Assembly (NCBI RefSeq): GCF_000612625.1
Contig: NZ_CCAS010000032.1
Span: 1-50,746 of the forward strand
Direction of reading: 5' to 3'
Source of the DNA: Neobacillus jeddahensis
Lineage (GTDB): Bacteria > Bacillota > Bacilli > Bacillales > Cytobacillaceae
DNA: 50,746 nucleotides
Shown here: one piece after another, positions 1 to 7,539 of the stretch
Numbering within the stretch: the first letter of the stretch is position 1
How the letters are laid out: every line of letters starts with the position of its first letter
Made by a program: the position numbers and the translations under genes
Notes under the pieces: generated by a model
What the model saw: only the letters and a program-made list of their open reading frames with translations
Database searches by the model: none
Told to the model about the DNA's origin: nothing

Positions 1-82
1 GTTTCAATGAAGAAACTAATAATTTATTGTTTGTTGACGTTTTTGTTTGTTTAGTTTTCAAAGAACAATTTTTCTAAGACAG
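1..82 (-). other. rRNA operon leader (16S gene lies beyond left edge)
   Basis: On the minus strand, two tandem consensus promoters are followed by a boxA-like stretch and a short AT-rich leader that reaches the window edge. The block reads TGTTCTTTGAAAAC then TAAACAAAC then CGTCAAC, which is the layout I remember from Bacillus rrn leaders just ahead of the 16S gene. No mature 16S sequence is inside the window, so the rRNA itself is inferred. The window or contig end may fall here because rRNA operons break assemblies. Confidence 0.75.
49..67 (-). promoter_or_regulatory. boxA-like rRNA antitermination signal
   Basis: Read on the minus strand this is TGTTCTTTGAAAACTAAAC. Bacillus rRNA leaders and the 16S-23S spacer carry a conserved boxA of this form, used for Nus-factor antitermination. 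It lies downstream of the P2 promoter, where boxA is expected. Confidence 0.75.
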
Positions 83-88
83 AATATT

Positions 89-117
89 ATTGTAACATTT
101 CGCCATCCGAATGTCAA
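89..117 (-). promoter_or_regulatory. rrn P2 promoter (sigma-A)
   Basis: On the minus strand there is a perfect -35 TTGACA (112-117), a 17-nt spacer and -10 TACAAT (89-94). It is the promoter nearer to the rRNA leader, and transcription would start near position 82. Confidence 0.85.
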
Positions 118-163
118 ATACTATTTTAAAATATTTTTTTCGTTCGTTTTAGCGACAAAAATT

Positions 164-192
164 ATTATCTCACAACTAACTATCCTTGTCAA
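164..192 (-). promoter_or_regulatory. rrn P1 promoter (sigma-A)
   Basis: On the minus strand there is a perfect -35 TTGACA (187-192), a 17-nt spacer and -10 GATAAT (164-169). It lies 75 nt upstream of the second consensus promoter, the tandem P1/P2 arrangement typical of Bacillus rRNA operons. The sequence from about 193 to 305 upstream is AT-rich, and I see no gene in it. Confidence 0.85.
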
Positions 193-308
193 TATAATGA
201 TGAAGTTTTTAAAAGAAATAACTTTTTCTCTTATTTCCCCTCACCAGGATTACTATATTACTATCATATTAAACCGAAGTCAACTACTATTTATATAATT
301 TCTGCATT

Positions 309-343
309 AAAAAGGAGAGTCACTAAAATTCAGTAACTCTCCT
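309..343 (-). terminator. Intrinsic terminator of the PepSY/ABC operon
   Basis: On the minus strand the arms GGAGAGTTACTGA and TAGTGACTCTCC form a hairpin followed by a TTTTT tract. It lies 43 nt after the stop of the PepSY-type gene and separates this operon from the rRNA promoters. Confidence 0.85.
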
Positions 344-385
344 ATCGATCATAAATCTTTAATTGTTTTGATGAGAAGTGAAAGT

Positions 386-952
386 CTATGCTATTTCCCT
401 TTCCATGTTTGCCTTTTTCCTTTTCTTATTGGCTGCTATTACCTTCAACGATAAATATATTCCTGTTCCAGTTAAGAAAATCATCGCAATTGCAATAAGG
501 TCAATTAGCCACTTAACATTTGTTGACCCAATTTTGCCTTCATGTAGATCTCTAATAACACTCATAAATGATCCTTGTGAGGACCCTTCCATACCCGGTC
601 CACCAGCTTGTCCCCTAAAGCCAAGGATTTGGCCGTTGCCATTGTCTCCCATTGTTCCTTGGGTTTGACCGTTTGGATTGGTTTGCGTCGTTCCATTCGT
701 TTGACTATTGGCGTTCCCTTGATTGTTTGACTCTGACTGACCTTGAGTTCCAGCTGATGGTTGGCTGGAATCTGTGGTTCCTTGTTGTTGGCGGAAACCC
801 ATTTGTCCAGGTTGAAATTCTCCTCTTTCTTCAGTTTGTGACTGACCAATCAGCCATGGTTCATTCATTATTAAGCCCGTAATCGACTCCATCAAGATAA
901 AGATGGAACAAATTAATCCAATCCACAGGTGTGCTTTCCTTGTTTTCTTCAT
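386..952 (-). CDS. PepSY-associated transmembrane protein, low-complexity Gln/Asn/Gly-rich loop
   Basis: 188-residue membrane protein of unknown exact role. An N-terminal transmembrane helix (about residues 10-30, ending ESITGLIMNEP) resembles the first helix of PepSY_TM proteins. A low-complexity loop rich in Q, N, G, T and S follows (about 35-125). Then comes a short conserved part with RDLHEGKIG and a second helix (about 148-168), ending in a Lys/Arg-rich tail. The RDLHxG motif before a helix is typical of PepSY-associated helix proteins. The start has a good RBS (GAGGAG). It is the last gene after the adaptor and permease genes, 48 nt behind the permease, so it is probably co-transcribed. 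A role in envelope or metal/redox functions is only a guess. Confidence 0.7.
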   Translation of the reverse strand: MKKTRKAHLWIGLICSIFILMESITGLIMNEPWLIGQSQTEERGEFQPGQMGFRQQQGTTDSSQPSAGTQGQSESNNQGNANSQTNGTTQTNPNGQTQGTMGDNGNGQILGFRGQAGGPGMEGSSQGSFMSVIRDLHEGKIGSTNVKWLIDLIAIAMIFLTGTGIYLSLKVIAANKKRKKANMEREIA

Positions 953-1000
953 ATATTATTCTCCTCACTCTTTTCATTTGGTTGTTTATTTCCGAATCAC

Positions 1001-2167
1001 TTATTGATATCTCAATGCTTGGATTGGATTTAGTTTGGATGCTTTGTTGGCTGGGAAGACGCCGAAGATGACTCCGACTGCTAGTGAGAATAGGAATGAT
1101 AACGAGATGACAGATATGGAATAAGAGATGCTCATATCCATAAGCGTTGCCACAATTTTTCCTAAACCAACTCCAAAAAGGATCCCGATTAATCCACCCA
1201 TTGCGCTTAGAACGATTGCCTCAATTAAAAATTGTAAGAGAACATCCCTTCTTTTCGCACCAATCGCTTTTCTAATGCCAATTTCTTTTGTTCGTTCTGT
1301 TACAGATACCAGCATGATGTTCATGATGCCAATCCCACCAACAAGCAAGGATATGCTGGCAATTCCACCAAGCATCATCGTCATGGTGTCATTTACGGAA
1401 CTCATCGTATCCATCACATCTTGTTGATTCGTGACACCATAATCATCACTTTTTCCAGGGAACAAACTAGCCATTGTCATTTTGACTTCGTTCATTACAA
1501 AATCCATTTGCTCTTCACTTTTTCCTTGTAAATAAACCGTACTAATCGTTGTGCTTCCAACTAAACGCTGGCCGGTGCTAAGCGGTACGATGATGACATT
1601 ATCACCGCTTTGCCCCAATGAACTTCCTTTCGAGGCTAAAACACCAACGACTTTAAAAGAGGTGCCTTCTACTTGTATATATTGACCAATAGGGTTATCT
1701 GTCCCAAAAAAGGTTGCTGCCGTATCGGATCCGAGGACAACTACCTTTTGTCGATACTCTAGATCTAAGTCCGTAATAAATCTCCCTTGACTAACCTCAG
1801 CATCCCGAACTTCTGTATAGGCAGCATTGGTACCCGTTATGGTAACCTGAGAAGATATCCTGTCTTTTTTCAAATTGACACGGCCTGAAACGACTGGAGA
1901 TACCGCCTTTACGCCGTTTAACTCGCCCAATTCACTTATTTTAGTATCGGTTAATTCTATATCAGTGCTATACGTATTAACGGTTAACAGATTCGTTCCT
2001 AATTGATTGATTTGGCTTGTTACATCTTTCGTCGACCCCTGGGCAATTGACACGAGGACGATGACAGATGAAACGCCAATAATAATCCCAAGCATGGTAA
2101 GGACGGCTCGAAGTTTATTACTTGTAATACTTCGAAGTGCCATTTTAACGGATTGTGAAATACCCAA
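1001..2167 (-). CDS. MacB/YknZ-type ABC transporter permease (FtsX-like)
   Basis: Permease of the MacB family: N-terminal helix (MALRSITSNKLRAVLTMLGI, then IGVSSVIVLV), a large extracytoplasmic MacB_PCD domain (about residues 45-260), then three FtsX-type helices with the conserved block TERTKEIGIRKAIGAKRRDV. In this family the permease works with a separate ABC ATPase and a MacA adaptor to export peptides or drugs. I place the start at TTG 2167 because an AGGAGG lies 8 nt upstream of it; the upstream in-frame GTG at 2176 has no spacing from that RBS. The usual ATPase gene is absent next to it, so function depends on an ATPase elsewhere or has been lost. Confidence 0.85.
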   Translation of the reverse strand: MGISQSVKMALRSITSNKLRAVLTMLGIIIGVSSVIVLVSIAQGSTKDVTSQINQLGTNLLTVNTYSTDIELTDTKISELGELNGVKAVSPVVSGRVNLKKDRISSQVTITGTNAAYTEVRDAEVSQGRFITDLDLEYRQKVVVLGSDTAATFFGTDNPIGQYIQVEGTSFKVVGVLASKGSSLGQSGDNVIIVPLSTGQRLVGSTTISTVYLQGKSEEQMDFVMNEVKMTMASLFPGKSDDYGVTNQQDVMDTMSSVNDTMTMMLGGIASISLLVGGIGIMNIMLVSVTERTKEIGIRKAIGAKRRDVLLQFLIEAIVLSAMGGLIGILFGVGLGKIVATLMDMSISYSISVISLSFLFSLAVGVIFGVFPANKASKLNPIQALRYQ

Positions 2168-2315
2168 GCTGCCCACCTCCTATTCCAATAAGCAGTCCCT
2201 CCAGAATTCCAGCCATTTTTCTTGTTTGTTTTTCCTGTATTAATGCATCAGTTGTTTCTTTTTCTAGGCGATTGATAAGCAGAGAATAATTGCTATGTGT
2301 TAGTGAAGGGTTCAT
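2145..2315 (-). CDS. 56-residue ORF in the place of the missing ABC ATPase
   Basis: This short ORF starts at an ATG overlapping the adaptor's stop codon (TAATG) and has a good RBS (AAGGAG, 9-nt spacing), so it looks translationally coupled. The product begins MNPSLTHSNYSLLINRL, has a charged middle (RLEKETTDALIQEKQTRK) and ends with a hydrophobic Gly-rich stretch (GILEGLLIGIGGG). It overlaps the permease start in another frame. It lacks Walker A, signature and Walker B motifs, so it is not an ABC ATPase. It could be a small coupling peptide, or the scar of a deletion that removed the ATPase gene. I do not recognise the family. Confidence 0.45.
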   Translation of the reverse strand: MNPSLTHSNYSLLINRLEKETTDALIQEKQTRKMAGILEGLLIGIGGGQLGYFTIR

Positions 2316-3289
2316 TAATTACCGCTCCTTCCACTCGACATTCCTTGTCCACCACCGCTTGGAGCCATACCGCCACCTGACATTCCACCCATGCCGCCCA
2401 TACCTTGTATCATCCGGCCTTGTTGGGTTGATGTGGTACTGCCTGAAGAAAGCTCTGGTAATTGAATGGCTTCTCCCTCTGATAGTCCTTCTGTGATCTC
2501 CACATATTCATCTGTTGCTAAGCCTGTTTTAACCGTTTTTTGCGCTGAAGTGGCAGCAGAACTATCTGCGCTGGCACCTGCAGTAGTCGTAATGACATAT
2601 TTTTCGTTATTGTTTGTGTGCACCGCATCGACAGGAACATATAAAGCATCTTCCTTGCTATCAGTTAAAATGCTTGCCTCCGTACTCATACCCACTTTAA
2701 GGTTCGTTGGTTTATCAATGTGAATGGTGACATCAAAAGTCGAGGTCCCGTTTGCTGATGTACCCTCTTCTGCCACATCTGTCACTTTCCCTGTATACGT
2801 TTCATCGGCATAAGCACTTACTGTTAAACTTACTGTCTGATCTTTTTTCACTTTAGGTATGTCTAACTCATCCACTTGGACAACTGTTTGTAAATCTTCA
2901 TAATTAGTAACATGAGCAACGACCAAACCATTTGTAACGCGTTCGCCCGCTTTAACCTCCACCGATGTAATGGTTCCATCTACAGATGCGGTGATTGGAT
3001 CACTATCATCCGTAAAGGTGACTAATTCATCGCCTGCACTCACTTTGTCACCAGCAGCCACTAACACTTCATCAATTTCATCATTATTTTCAGTTGCTTT
3101 TATATCCTCACTGGTTACAGGTTCAATCGAGCCTGACCCACTAATTTTCACTTCTAATTTACCTTTTTGTACTGTTGTAGTTCTAACCTGTGTGGTTACC
3201 TCACTACTGATGTTTTTCGAGTTATACCATTGAAAGCCAACAAATCCAATGACGAGAACACTGATTATAATCCAAATCCATTTTTTCAT
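2315..3289 (-). CDS. MacA/YknX-type periplasmic adaptor subunit (HlyD-like)
   Basis: Membrane-anchored adaptor of a MacAB/YknXYZ-type exporter. An N-terminal helix (MKKWIWIIISVLVIGFVGF) is followed by a split biotinyl-lipoyl domain (GSIEPVTSEDI... and VDGTITSVEVKAGERV), beta-barrel segments, and a Met/Gly/Ser-rich tail (about the last 35 residues, MIQGMGGMGGM...). The tail could bind metal but may simply be disordered. Unlike Gram-negative MacA there is almost no coiled-coil hairpin, as expected where there is no outer membrane. I chose ATG 3289 because AAGGAG sits 9 nt upstream; the longer reading from 3313 would contain its own RBS. It is first in the operon, coupled to the 56-codon ORF. 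Confidence 0.85.
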   Translation of the reverse strand: MKKWIWIIISVLVIGFVGFQWYNSKNISSEVTTQVRTTTVQKGKLEVKISGSGSIEPVTSEDIKATENNDEIDEVLVAAGDKVSAGDELVTFTDDSDPITASVDGTITSVEVKAGERVTNGLVVAHVTNYEDLQTVVQVDELDIPKVKKDQTVSLTVSAYADETYTGKVTDVAEEGTSANGTSTFDVTIHIDKPTNLKVGMSTEASILTDSKEDALYVPVDAVHTNNNEKYVITTTAGASADSSAATSAQKTVKTGLATDEYVEITEGLSEGEAIQLPELSSGSTTSTQQGRMIQGMGGMGGMSGGGMAPSGGGQGMSSGRSGN

Positions 3290-3398
3290 TTTCATAAGCT
3301 CCTTTTGGGCCATGGGTAGTCCGGACCTACATCATGGGCAAATTTCCTTCTTGAACCCATTATCAATGGACAGCCTTAAGTTATCCTTAAGAAAAAAA

Positions 3399-3444
3399 GG
3401 TGCCTGACACTCAATACGAAAAAACGTATCAAGTGTCAGGCACC
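3399..3444. repeat. GTGTCAGGCACC-family palindromic repeat, copy 1
   Basis: Two 20-nt arms (3399-3418 and 3425-3444) pair with two mismatches around an AAAAAA loop. The outer 12 nt are GGTGCCTGACAC / GTGTCAGGCACC, shared with the other copies in this window. It lies between the adaptor operon and adenosine deaminase and could serve either transcript as a hairpin. Confidence 0.85.
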
Positions 3445-3473
3445 ATTATGAAAGAAGCAAAATGAAAAACTTT

Positions 3474-4481
3474 CTATATAGAATGGGTACTGATATATTC
3501 CTTTAGCTTTTCTTTTGTCTCTGCATCAGCAAAGCTTGCGTCCACACTTGTTAGATAGATTTGCTGATAATCTTGTTCACTTATCTGGAATTCATTAAAT
3601 ACAATGGTGCATTCATTTGCCATGGTTGTATCTGAAACCGTTCTGTTGTCGGTATTTACGGTAACCTTGATGCCATCTTGATGATAGTGATAAATGGGAT
3701 GGTCACTAAAATTGGGTACTGCTTTTGTTTGTACATTACTAGTCGGGCACATTTCAAGAACAATCTGTTTTTCCTTTACGATCGCATATGCCTCCGGACA
3801 ATCCTTAATAAAGACACCGTGGCCAATTCTCTCTGCACCTAATAATTGAACCGCCTCTAGCACATTCTTACCAATACCTGTTTCACCAGCATGGATCGTG
3901 ACTCGATAACCATACTCCCTTGCAAGTGCAATCGGTTTGACAAATCGTTCACTGAAGCCTTCTACCTCTGAGGCACATAAATCAATCGCAACCACTCCCT
4001 TGCCCAAAAAGGACTTCCCGCCTTCGACTACTTCAAACGCACTTTCAACGGACATCGTCCGCATACATGACAATATAATATTTCCTTTAATATCAAATTG
4101 AGATTCGGCCGCCCTCATGCCGTCGATCACGCTTTGGATAATCTCTGCGACAGATAAGCCCTTGGCCGTGTGAAGCAATGGGGCAAATCTGACCTCCATA
4201 TACTTCACGTTTTCTTTAGCGGCGTCTTCAAAAAGTTCAAAGCTAATTCTTTTCAGGTTCTCTTTGGACTGCATCACCAAATTCGGAATGGCAAATCGCT
4301 TTAAGTATTCATCTAGCGATTCGCAGTCTAATGGAGCAATCAAGTCCTTTAGCAATTCTTCTTCTATTATAGAAGGTAACCGAACTCCCTCTCTTTCTGC
4401 TATATCAATAATCGTTTTAGGTCGAAGACTACCGTCTAGGTGGCAGTGCAGTTCAATTTTTGGCAATATAGAAAAGTTCAT
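3474..4481 (-). CDS. add: Adenosine deaminase
   Basis: Cytoplasmic zinc enzyme converting adenosine (and deoxyadenosine) to inosine in purine salvage. The 335-residue length is normal. All zinc and catalytic motifs are visible: H12/H14 in ELHCHLDGSLR, H197 and E200 in HAGE, H221 in RIGHG, and D278 in VNTDNR, where many homologues have a DDP or DNR variant. MEVRFAP around residue 95-101 is also family-like. The start follows a GGGGGAT RBS. It appears monocistronic; the next gene upstream, queF, ends in a strong hairpin. No purine-riboswitch core is visible in its leader. Confidence 0.95.
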   Translation of the reverse strand: MNFSILPKIELHCHLDGSLRPKTIIDIAEREGVRLPSIIEEELLKDLIAPLDCESLDEYLKRFAIPNLVMQSKENLKRISFELFEDAAKENVKYMEVRFAPLLHTAKGLSVAEIIQSVIDGMRAAESQFDIKGNIILSCMRTMSVESAFEVVEGGKSFLGKGVVAIDLCASEVEGFSERFVKPIALAREYGYRVTIHAGETGIGKNVLEAVQLLGAERIGHGVFIKDCPEAYAIVKEKQIVLEMCPTSNVQTKAVPNFSDHPIYHYHQDGIKVTVNTDNRTVSDTTMANECTIVFNEFQISEQDYQQIYLTSVDASFADAETKEKLKEYISTHSI

Positions 4482-4568
4482 GATTTATCCCCCTCATAAA
4501 AAATGGTAAAGAAAACTCGCTGATTGGCGAGCCCCTAAGGGCGAAGCCAGAAGCGTAGTTGCACTTAT

Positions 4569-4600
4569 GCCTGAAAGGAAAGTTATACTTTCCTTTCGGC
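4569..4600. repeat. Hairpin upstream of add
   Basis: The arms GCCTGAAAGGAAAGT and ACTTTCCTTTCGGC pair with a one-base bulge and a tiny loop. The hairpin directly follows the T-tract of the queF terminator on the minus strand. The rest of 4482-4792 is non-coding; 4513-4560 is a GC-richer stretch I cannot assign. Confidence 0.6.
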
Positions 4601-4665
4601 AAAAAAAAATTCCTGATTACGAAGAAAATACACGCGCACATGTACATTCTTCGTAATCAGGAATT
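4601..4665 (-). terminator. Strong intrinsic terminator after queF
   Basis: Perfect 19-nt inverted repeats (4608-4626 and 4647-4665) surround a 20-nt loop and are followed on the minus strand by nine T residues (4601-4609). It lies about 130 nt after the queF stop and would end the queF transcript. Confidence 0.85.
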
Positions 4666-4792
4666 AATGGTTCCTGGTAGAGACCTCCAAACCATATCTT
4701 TGGAGTTATACGAATACTACCTATTCAATTTCATTGCTTACAGAATAGTAAAATTCATCGTTATTGTCAAGCGGAGTGTTTAACTGCTCCGC

Positions 4793-5293
4793 TTAGCGAT
4801 TATCTACCTTTTCTGGATAAAGATCATGATTCATCAATCGGAAGTGAGCCATTTCTTCATACTTCGTTCCAGGTTTCCCATAGTTGCACCAAGGATCAAT
4901 CGAAATACCGCCACGTGGCGTAAATTTACCCCAAACTTCAATATAGCGTGGATCAAGTAATTTAATTAAATCATTCATGATGATATTAACACAATCCTCA
5001 TGGAAATCACCATGGTTGCGGAAGCTGAACAGGTATAATTTCAATGACTTGCTCTCAACAATTTTTTTATCAGGTACGTACGAAATATACATCGTCGCAA
5101 AATCAGGTTGACGGGTTAGCGGGCATAAGCTCGTAAACTCCGGACAATTAAACTTTACGAAATAATCACGATCTGGGTGAAGATTATCGACTGCCTCTAA
5201 TACCTCTGGTGCATATTCAAATGAATAGGTTGTCCCTTGATTTCCTAATAGTGTTAAATCCTTTAATCCTTCTTCGTGGCTGCGGCCAGACAT
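4793..5293 (-). CDS. queF: NADPH-dependent 7-cyano-7-deazaguanine (preQ0) reductase
   Basis: Reduces preQ0 to preQ1 in queuosine tRNA modification, in the cytoplasm. The 166-residue protein has the short, unimodular QueF form seen in B. subtilis. The catalytic cysteine is C57 in [14 protein letters not shown], with the partner aspartate D64. The NADPH-binding QueF signature is ESKSLKLY (80-87), and NHGDFHEDC and [10 protein letters not shown] are typical conserved blocks. It stands alone rather than in a queCDEF operon, and sits behind its own promoter, preQ1 aptamer and terminator. Confidence 0.96.
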   Translation of the reverse strand: MSGRSHEEGLKDLTLLGNQGTTYSFEYAPEVLEAVDNLHPDRDYFVKFNCPEFTSLCPLTRQPDFATMYISYVPDKKIVESKSLKLYLFSFRNHGDFHEDCVNIIMNDLIKLLDPRYIEVWGKFTPRGGISIDPWCNYGKPGTKYEEMAHFRLMNHDLYPEKVDNR

Positions 5294-5380
5294 AAAAAAA
5301 ACCCCCTGTTAACATGTGTCCCCACACTTCTTAAAAGAGAGTCTTTCTGAATACTCTATACAAACGGTTGGATAAGAAAC

Positions 5381-5409
5381 AAAAAGCCACGTCCGATATG
5401 GACATGGCA
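5381..5409 (-). terminator. Riboswitch-controlled terminator ahead of queF
   Basis: On the minus strand the arms GCCATGTCC and GGACGTGGC pair around a short loop and are followed by TTTTTG. It lies 15 nt downstream of the preQ1 aptamer and 88 nt before queF. That fits an expression platform where ligand binding leads to termination. Confidence 0.85.
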
Positions 5410-5424
5410 TTAAGTCATGTATCC

Positions 5425-5460
5425 ATAGTTTTTTATAGAGGGTATCAGCTATGAACCTCT
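5425..5460 (-). promoter_or_regulatory. preQ1-I riboswitch aptamer
   Basis: Read on the minus strand the element has P1 5' arm AGAGG, a loop with TTCATAGCTGATA, P1 3' arm CCTCT, then the A-rich tail ATAAAAAACTA that forms the pseudoknot. This matches the compact class-I preQ1 aptamer of Bacillus almost base for base, apart from a slightly longer loop. A second small hairpin (5461-5476, CCCGT...ACGGG) precedes it. It senses preQ1, the product of the downstream queF enzyme, giving feedback control. Confidence 0.93.
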
Positions 5461-5490
5461 CCCGTTCAAGTACGGGTATTCTCTTTACCT

Positions 5491-5519
5491 ATCATAATGA
5501 ACAGACTAGCAGACGTCAA
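5491..5519 (-). promoter_or_regulatory. queF promoter (sigma-A)
   Basis: On the minus strand there is -35 TTGACG (5514-5519), a 17-nt spacer and -10 TATGAT (5491-5496). The predicted start near 5484 leaves the riboswitch as the first structured part of the mRNA. From 5520 to 5637 I see nothing else. Confidence 0.75.
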
Positions 5520-5637
5520 ATAAATTTTGCCTACCAAATAATCCTATCTACTAAAGAGGTCGATACAAATGGCTCTCATTCACAATGACATTTTGTTGGT
5601 ATTTTTCTCAAGTCTTGATTACATTCAATCATCGCCA

Positions 5638-6009
5638 TTACTTTAAATGTCCGTTTAAGATATTCTCTTCTAAAACAGAGAATTTATCACCATATACACG
5701 GGTAATGTGATTTTCTCCCCAATTGCAAAGGGCGTTTAGAATACTTTCGAGGCTTTGTCCATATTCACTTAGCTCGTACTCCACTTTTGGCGGAATCTGA
5801 TTGTAGACGATTCGATTAATCACACCATCTTCCTCTAATTCCCGTAATTGTTGTGTCAGCATCTTTTGCGTGATATCCGGCATCAGGCGCTTCAGTTCAC
5901 TCGTCCGTTTCTTTCCATGGGTTAAATGACAAAGAATCACACATTTCCATTTACCCCCAATTACCTCTAAGGTAGCTTCGACGGATATATTGTACTTTTT
6001 CTTCTTCAT
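5638..6009 (-). CDS. HxlR-family transcriptional regulator
   Basis: 123-residue winged-helix regulator of the HxlR/YodB/YvaP type. The diagnostic N-terminal block VEATLEVIGGKWKCVILCHL, the recognition segment RTSELKRLMPDITQKMLTQQLRELEEDGVI and the wing region with PPKVEYELSEYG are all present. Some family members sense quinones, aldehydes or diamide through a conserved N-terminal Cys; here cysteines sit at about residues 23 and 27 and near the C-terminus (ALCNWG). It is transcribed divergently from the MFS exporter, and a perfect palindrome overlaps its likely promoter. It probably represses itself and the exporter/reductase pair. Confidence 0.92.
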   Translation of the reverse strand: MKKKKYNISVEATLEVIGGKWKCVILCHLTHGKKRTSELKRLMPDITQKMLTQQLRELEEDGVINRIVYNQIPPKVEYELSEYGQSLESILNALCNWGENHITRVYGDKFSVLEENILNGHLK

Positions 6010-6024
6010 GATCTCACTCCTTTT

Positions 6025-6046
6025 ATAGGTACAAAAAAGTACCTAT
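6025..6046. promoter_or_regulatory. Probable HxlR operator, 8-bp-arm palindrome
   Basis: ATAGGTAC-N6-GTACCTAT is a perfect inverted repeat with an all-A spacer on the plus strand, 16 nt upstream of the hxlR-type start codon. HxlR/YodB regulators bind palindromes of this size with GTAC-like halves. Assignment to this regulator is by position and symmetry. Confidence 0.65.
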
Positions 6047-6074
6047 GTAACTTTTCGGTAACTATCGCACTTTA

Positions 6075-6086
6075 AAGTACGTACTT
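6075..6086. promoter_or_regulatory. Second GTAC palindrome in the divergent region
   Basis: AAGTACGTACTT is a perfect 12-nt palindrome carrying the same GTAC core as the 6025-6046 site, 29 nt further towards the MFS gene. It could be a second half-operator for the exporter promoter. Confidence 0.4.
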
Positions 6087-6208
6087 CTCAATAATCTCCA
6101 TATACACCATAATAGCATTTGCCGGTCGATAAATCCCATATTCACTTATTCAACTAGTTTACTTGATGTAAGTATAAACATACACAGCTATTTAGGAGGA
6201 GAGAAAAA

Positions 6209-7408
6209 ATGTCGATAGAGAAAAAACGAAGCACGTTCGCACTGCTGGCCTTAGCAGTTAGTGCTTTTGCTATAGGTACAACGGAATTTATTAGTGTGGG
6301 GTTACTGCCACTCATCGCAGAAGATTTACAAATATCAGTGACAACAGCCGGTTTAACAGTTTCTTTATATGCGTTAGGCGTAACCTTTGGGGCACCCGTA
6401 TTAACGTCAATGACGTCTAGTATGTCACGGAAGTCATTATTACTTTGGATTATGGTTATTTTTATCATTGGAAACGGGATTGCCGCTAGTGCCACAAGCA
6501 TTGGGGTGCTCCTAGTCGCCCGTGTCGTTTCTGCTTTTTCACATGGGGTGTTTATGTCGATTGGTTCGACGATTGCTGCCGAGTTAGTACCAGAAAATCG
6601 CCGGGCTAGTGCCATTTCCATCATGTTCTCTGGCTTAACGGTAGCGACTGTAACGGGAGTACCATTTGGGACCTTCATTGGACAGCAATTCGGCTGGAGG
6701 ATGGCGTTTGTCATTATCATTATCATCGGAGTGATTGCCTTTATTTCCAATAGTATCCTTGTGCCTTCCGATTTACGAAAAGGAACAAGAACCACGTTTC
6801 GTGATCAGTTCAAATTAGTAACAAATGGTCGATTATTACTGTTATTTATTATTACCGCGTTAGGGTATGGCGGAACCTTTGTGGTGTTTACGTATTTATC
6901 CCCTATTCTTCAGGATATTACAGGATTTAAGGCAGGAACCGTTGCGGTGATCTTACTTGTTTACGGGATTGCGATTGCGATTGGGAACATGGTTGGCGGA
7001 AAGCTATCGAATCATAACCCGATTAAGGCTTTATTTTATATGTTCATTGTCCAAGCTATCATCCTCTTTATCTTGGTGTTCACGGCGCCATTTAAAGTCG
7101 CTGGCCTGATTACGATTTTCTTAATGGGACTGCTTGCTTTCATGAATGTACCAGGGCTGCAGGTGTATGTTGTTATGCTAGCAGAACGCTTTGTTCCAGC
7201 CGCAGTAGACGTTGCGTCTGCCATCAATATAGCTGCCTTTAATGCCGGAATTGCGATTGGATCTTATTTAGGCGGTGTCATTACCGATTCAATCGGACTG
7301 ATCCATACCTCATGGATTGGAGCCCTCATGGTCGTTGGCGCAGTCATCCTAACAGGCTGGAGCCGCAGTCTCGAAAGAAAAGATCGTGAGTCAGGGACTA
7401 ATGCTTAA
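6209..7408 (+). CDS. MFS transporter, DHA1 (AraJ/YdhP-like) drug or metabolite exporter
   Basis: 399-residue, 12-helix major facilitator. Helix 1 has AIGTTEFISVGLLPLIAEDL, the signature of the AraJ/YdhP/NepI-like DHA1 subgroup. The cytoplasmic loop 2-3 carries SRKSLL in the usual GxxxDRxGRR place, and helix 5 has GLTVATVTGVPFGTFIGQ, an antiporter motif C form. The charged C-terminus ends ERKDRESGTNA. The RBS is AGGAGGAG. Substrate is unknown; divergence from the HxlR regulator and the aldo/keto reductase downstream suggest export or detoxification of a reactive small molecule. Confidence 0.9.
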   Translation: MSIEKKRSTFALLALAVSAFAIGTTEFISVGLLPLIAEDLQISVTTAGLTVSLYALGVTFGAPVLTSMTSSMSRKSLLLWIMVIFIIGNGIAASATSIGVLLVARVVSAFSHGVFMSIGSTIAAELVPENRRASAISIMFSGLTVATVTGVPFGTFIGQQFGWRMAFVIIIIIGVIAFISNSILVPSDLRKGTRTTFRDQFKLVTNGRLLLLFIITALGYGGTFVVFTYLSPILQDITGFKAGTVAVILLVYGIAIAIGNMVGGKLSNHNPIKALFYMFIVQAIILFILVFTAPFKVAGLITIFLMGLLAFMNVPGLQVYVVMLAERFVPAAVDVASAINIAAFNAGIAIGSYLGGVITDSIGLIHTSWIGALMVVGAVILTGWSRSLERKDRESGTNA

Positions 7409-7466
7409 ACCCCTCACATCAGATCTTTCCCAACTGAAATTTAAAGGAGGTGGTTTAAACCACAAA

Positions 7467-7494
7467 TTACAGAGAATCCTAGTATGGATATAAT
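7467..7494 (+). promoter_or_regulatory. Possible promoter of the aldo/keto reductase gene
   Basis: A perfect -10 TATAAT (7489-7494) lies 46 nt before the reductase start. The best -35 is a weak TTACAG (7467-7472) with a 16-nt spacer, so the gene may be transcribed from here as well as from the MFS promoter. Confidence 0.4.
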
Positions 7495-7539
7495 AGATTT
7501 TCACCTATATAAAAAAACTAAATGGAGGTTTACTTACTC

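Noticed and set aside
47..298. An 83-codon plus-strand reading frame at the left edge
   Set aside because: It overlaps the two rRNA promoters and boxA on the other strand, has no RBS and a composition that only reflects AT-rich DNA.
4482..4792. Purine riboswitch before adenosine deaminase
   Set aside because: I see no conserved purine aptamer core or the loop-loop pairs; the structures present are terminator-like hairpins.
6154..6795. A 213-codon minus-strand frame opposite the MFS gene
   Set aside because: It is a mirror of the hydrophobic MFS coding sequence with no RBS or family signature.
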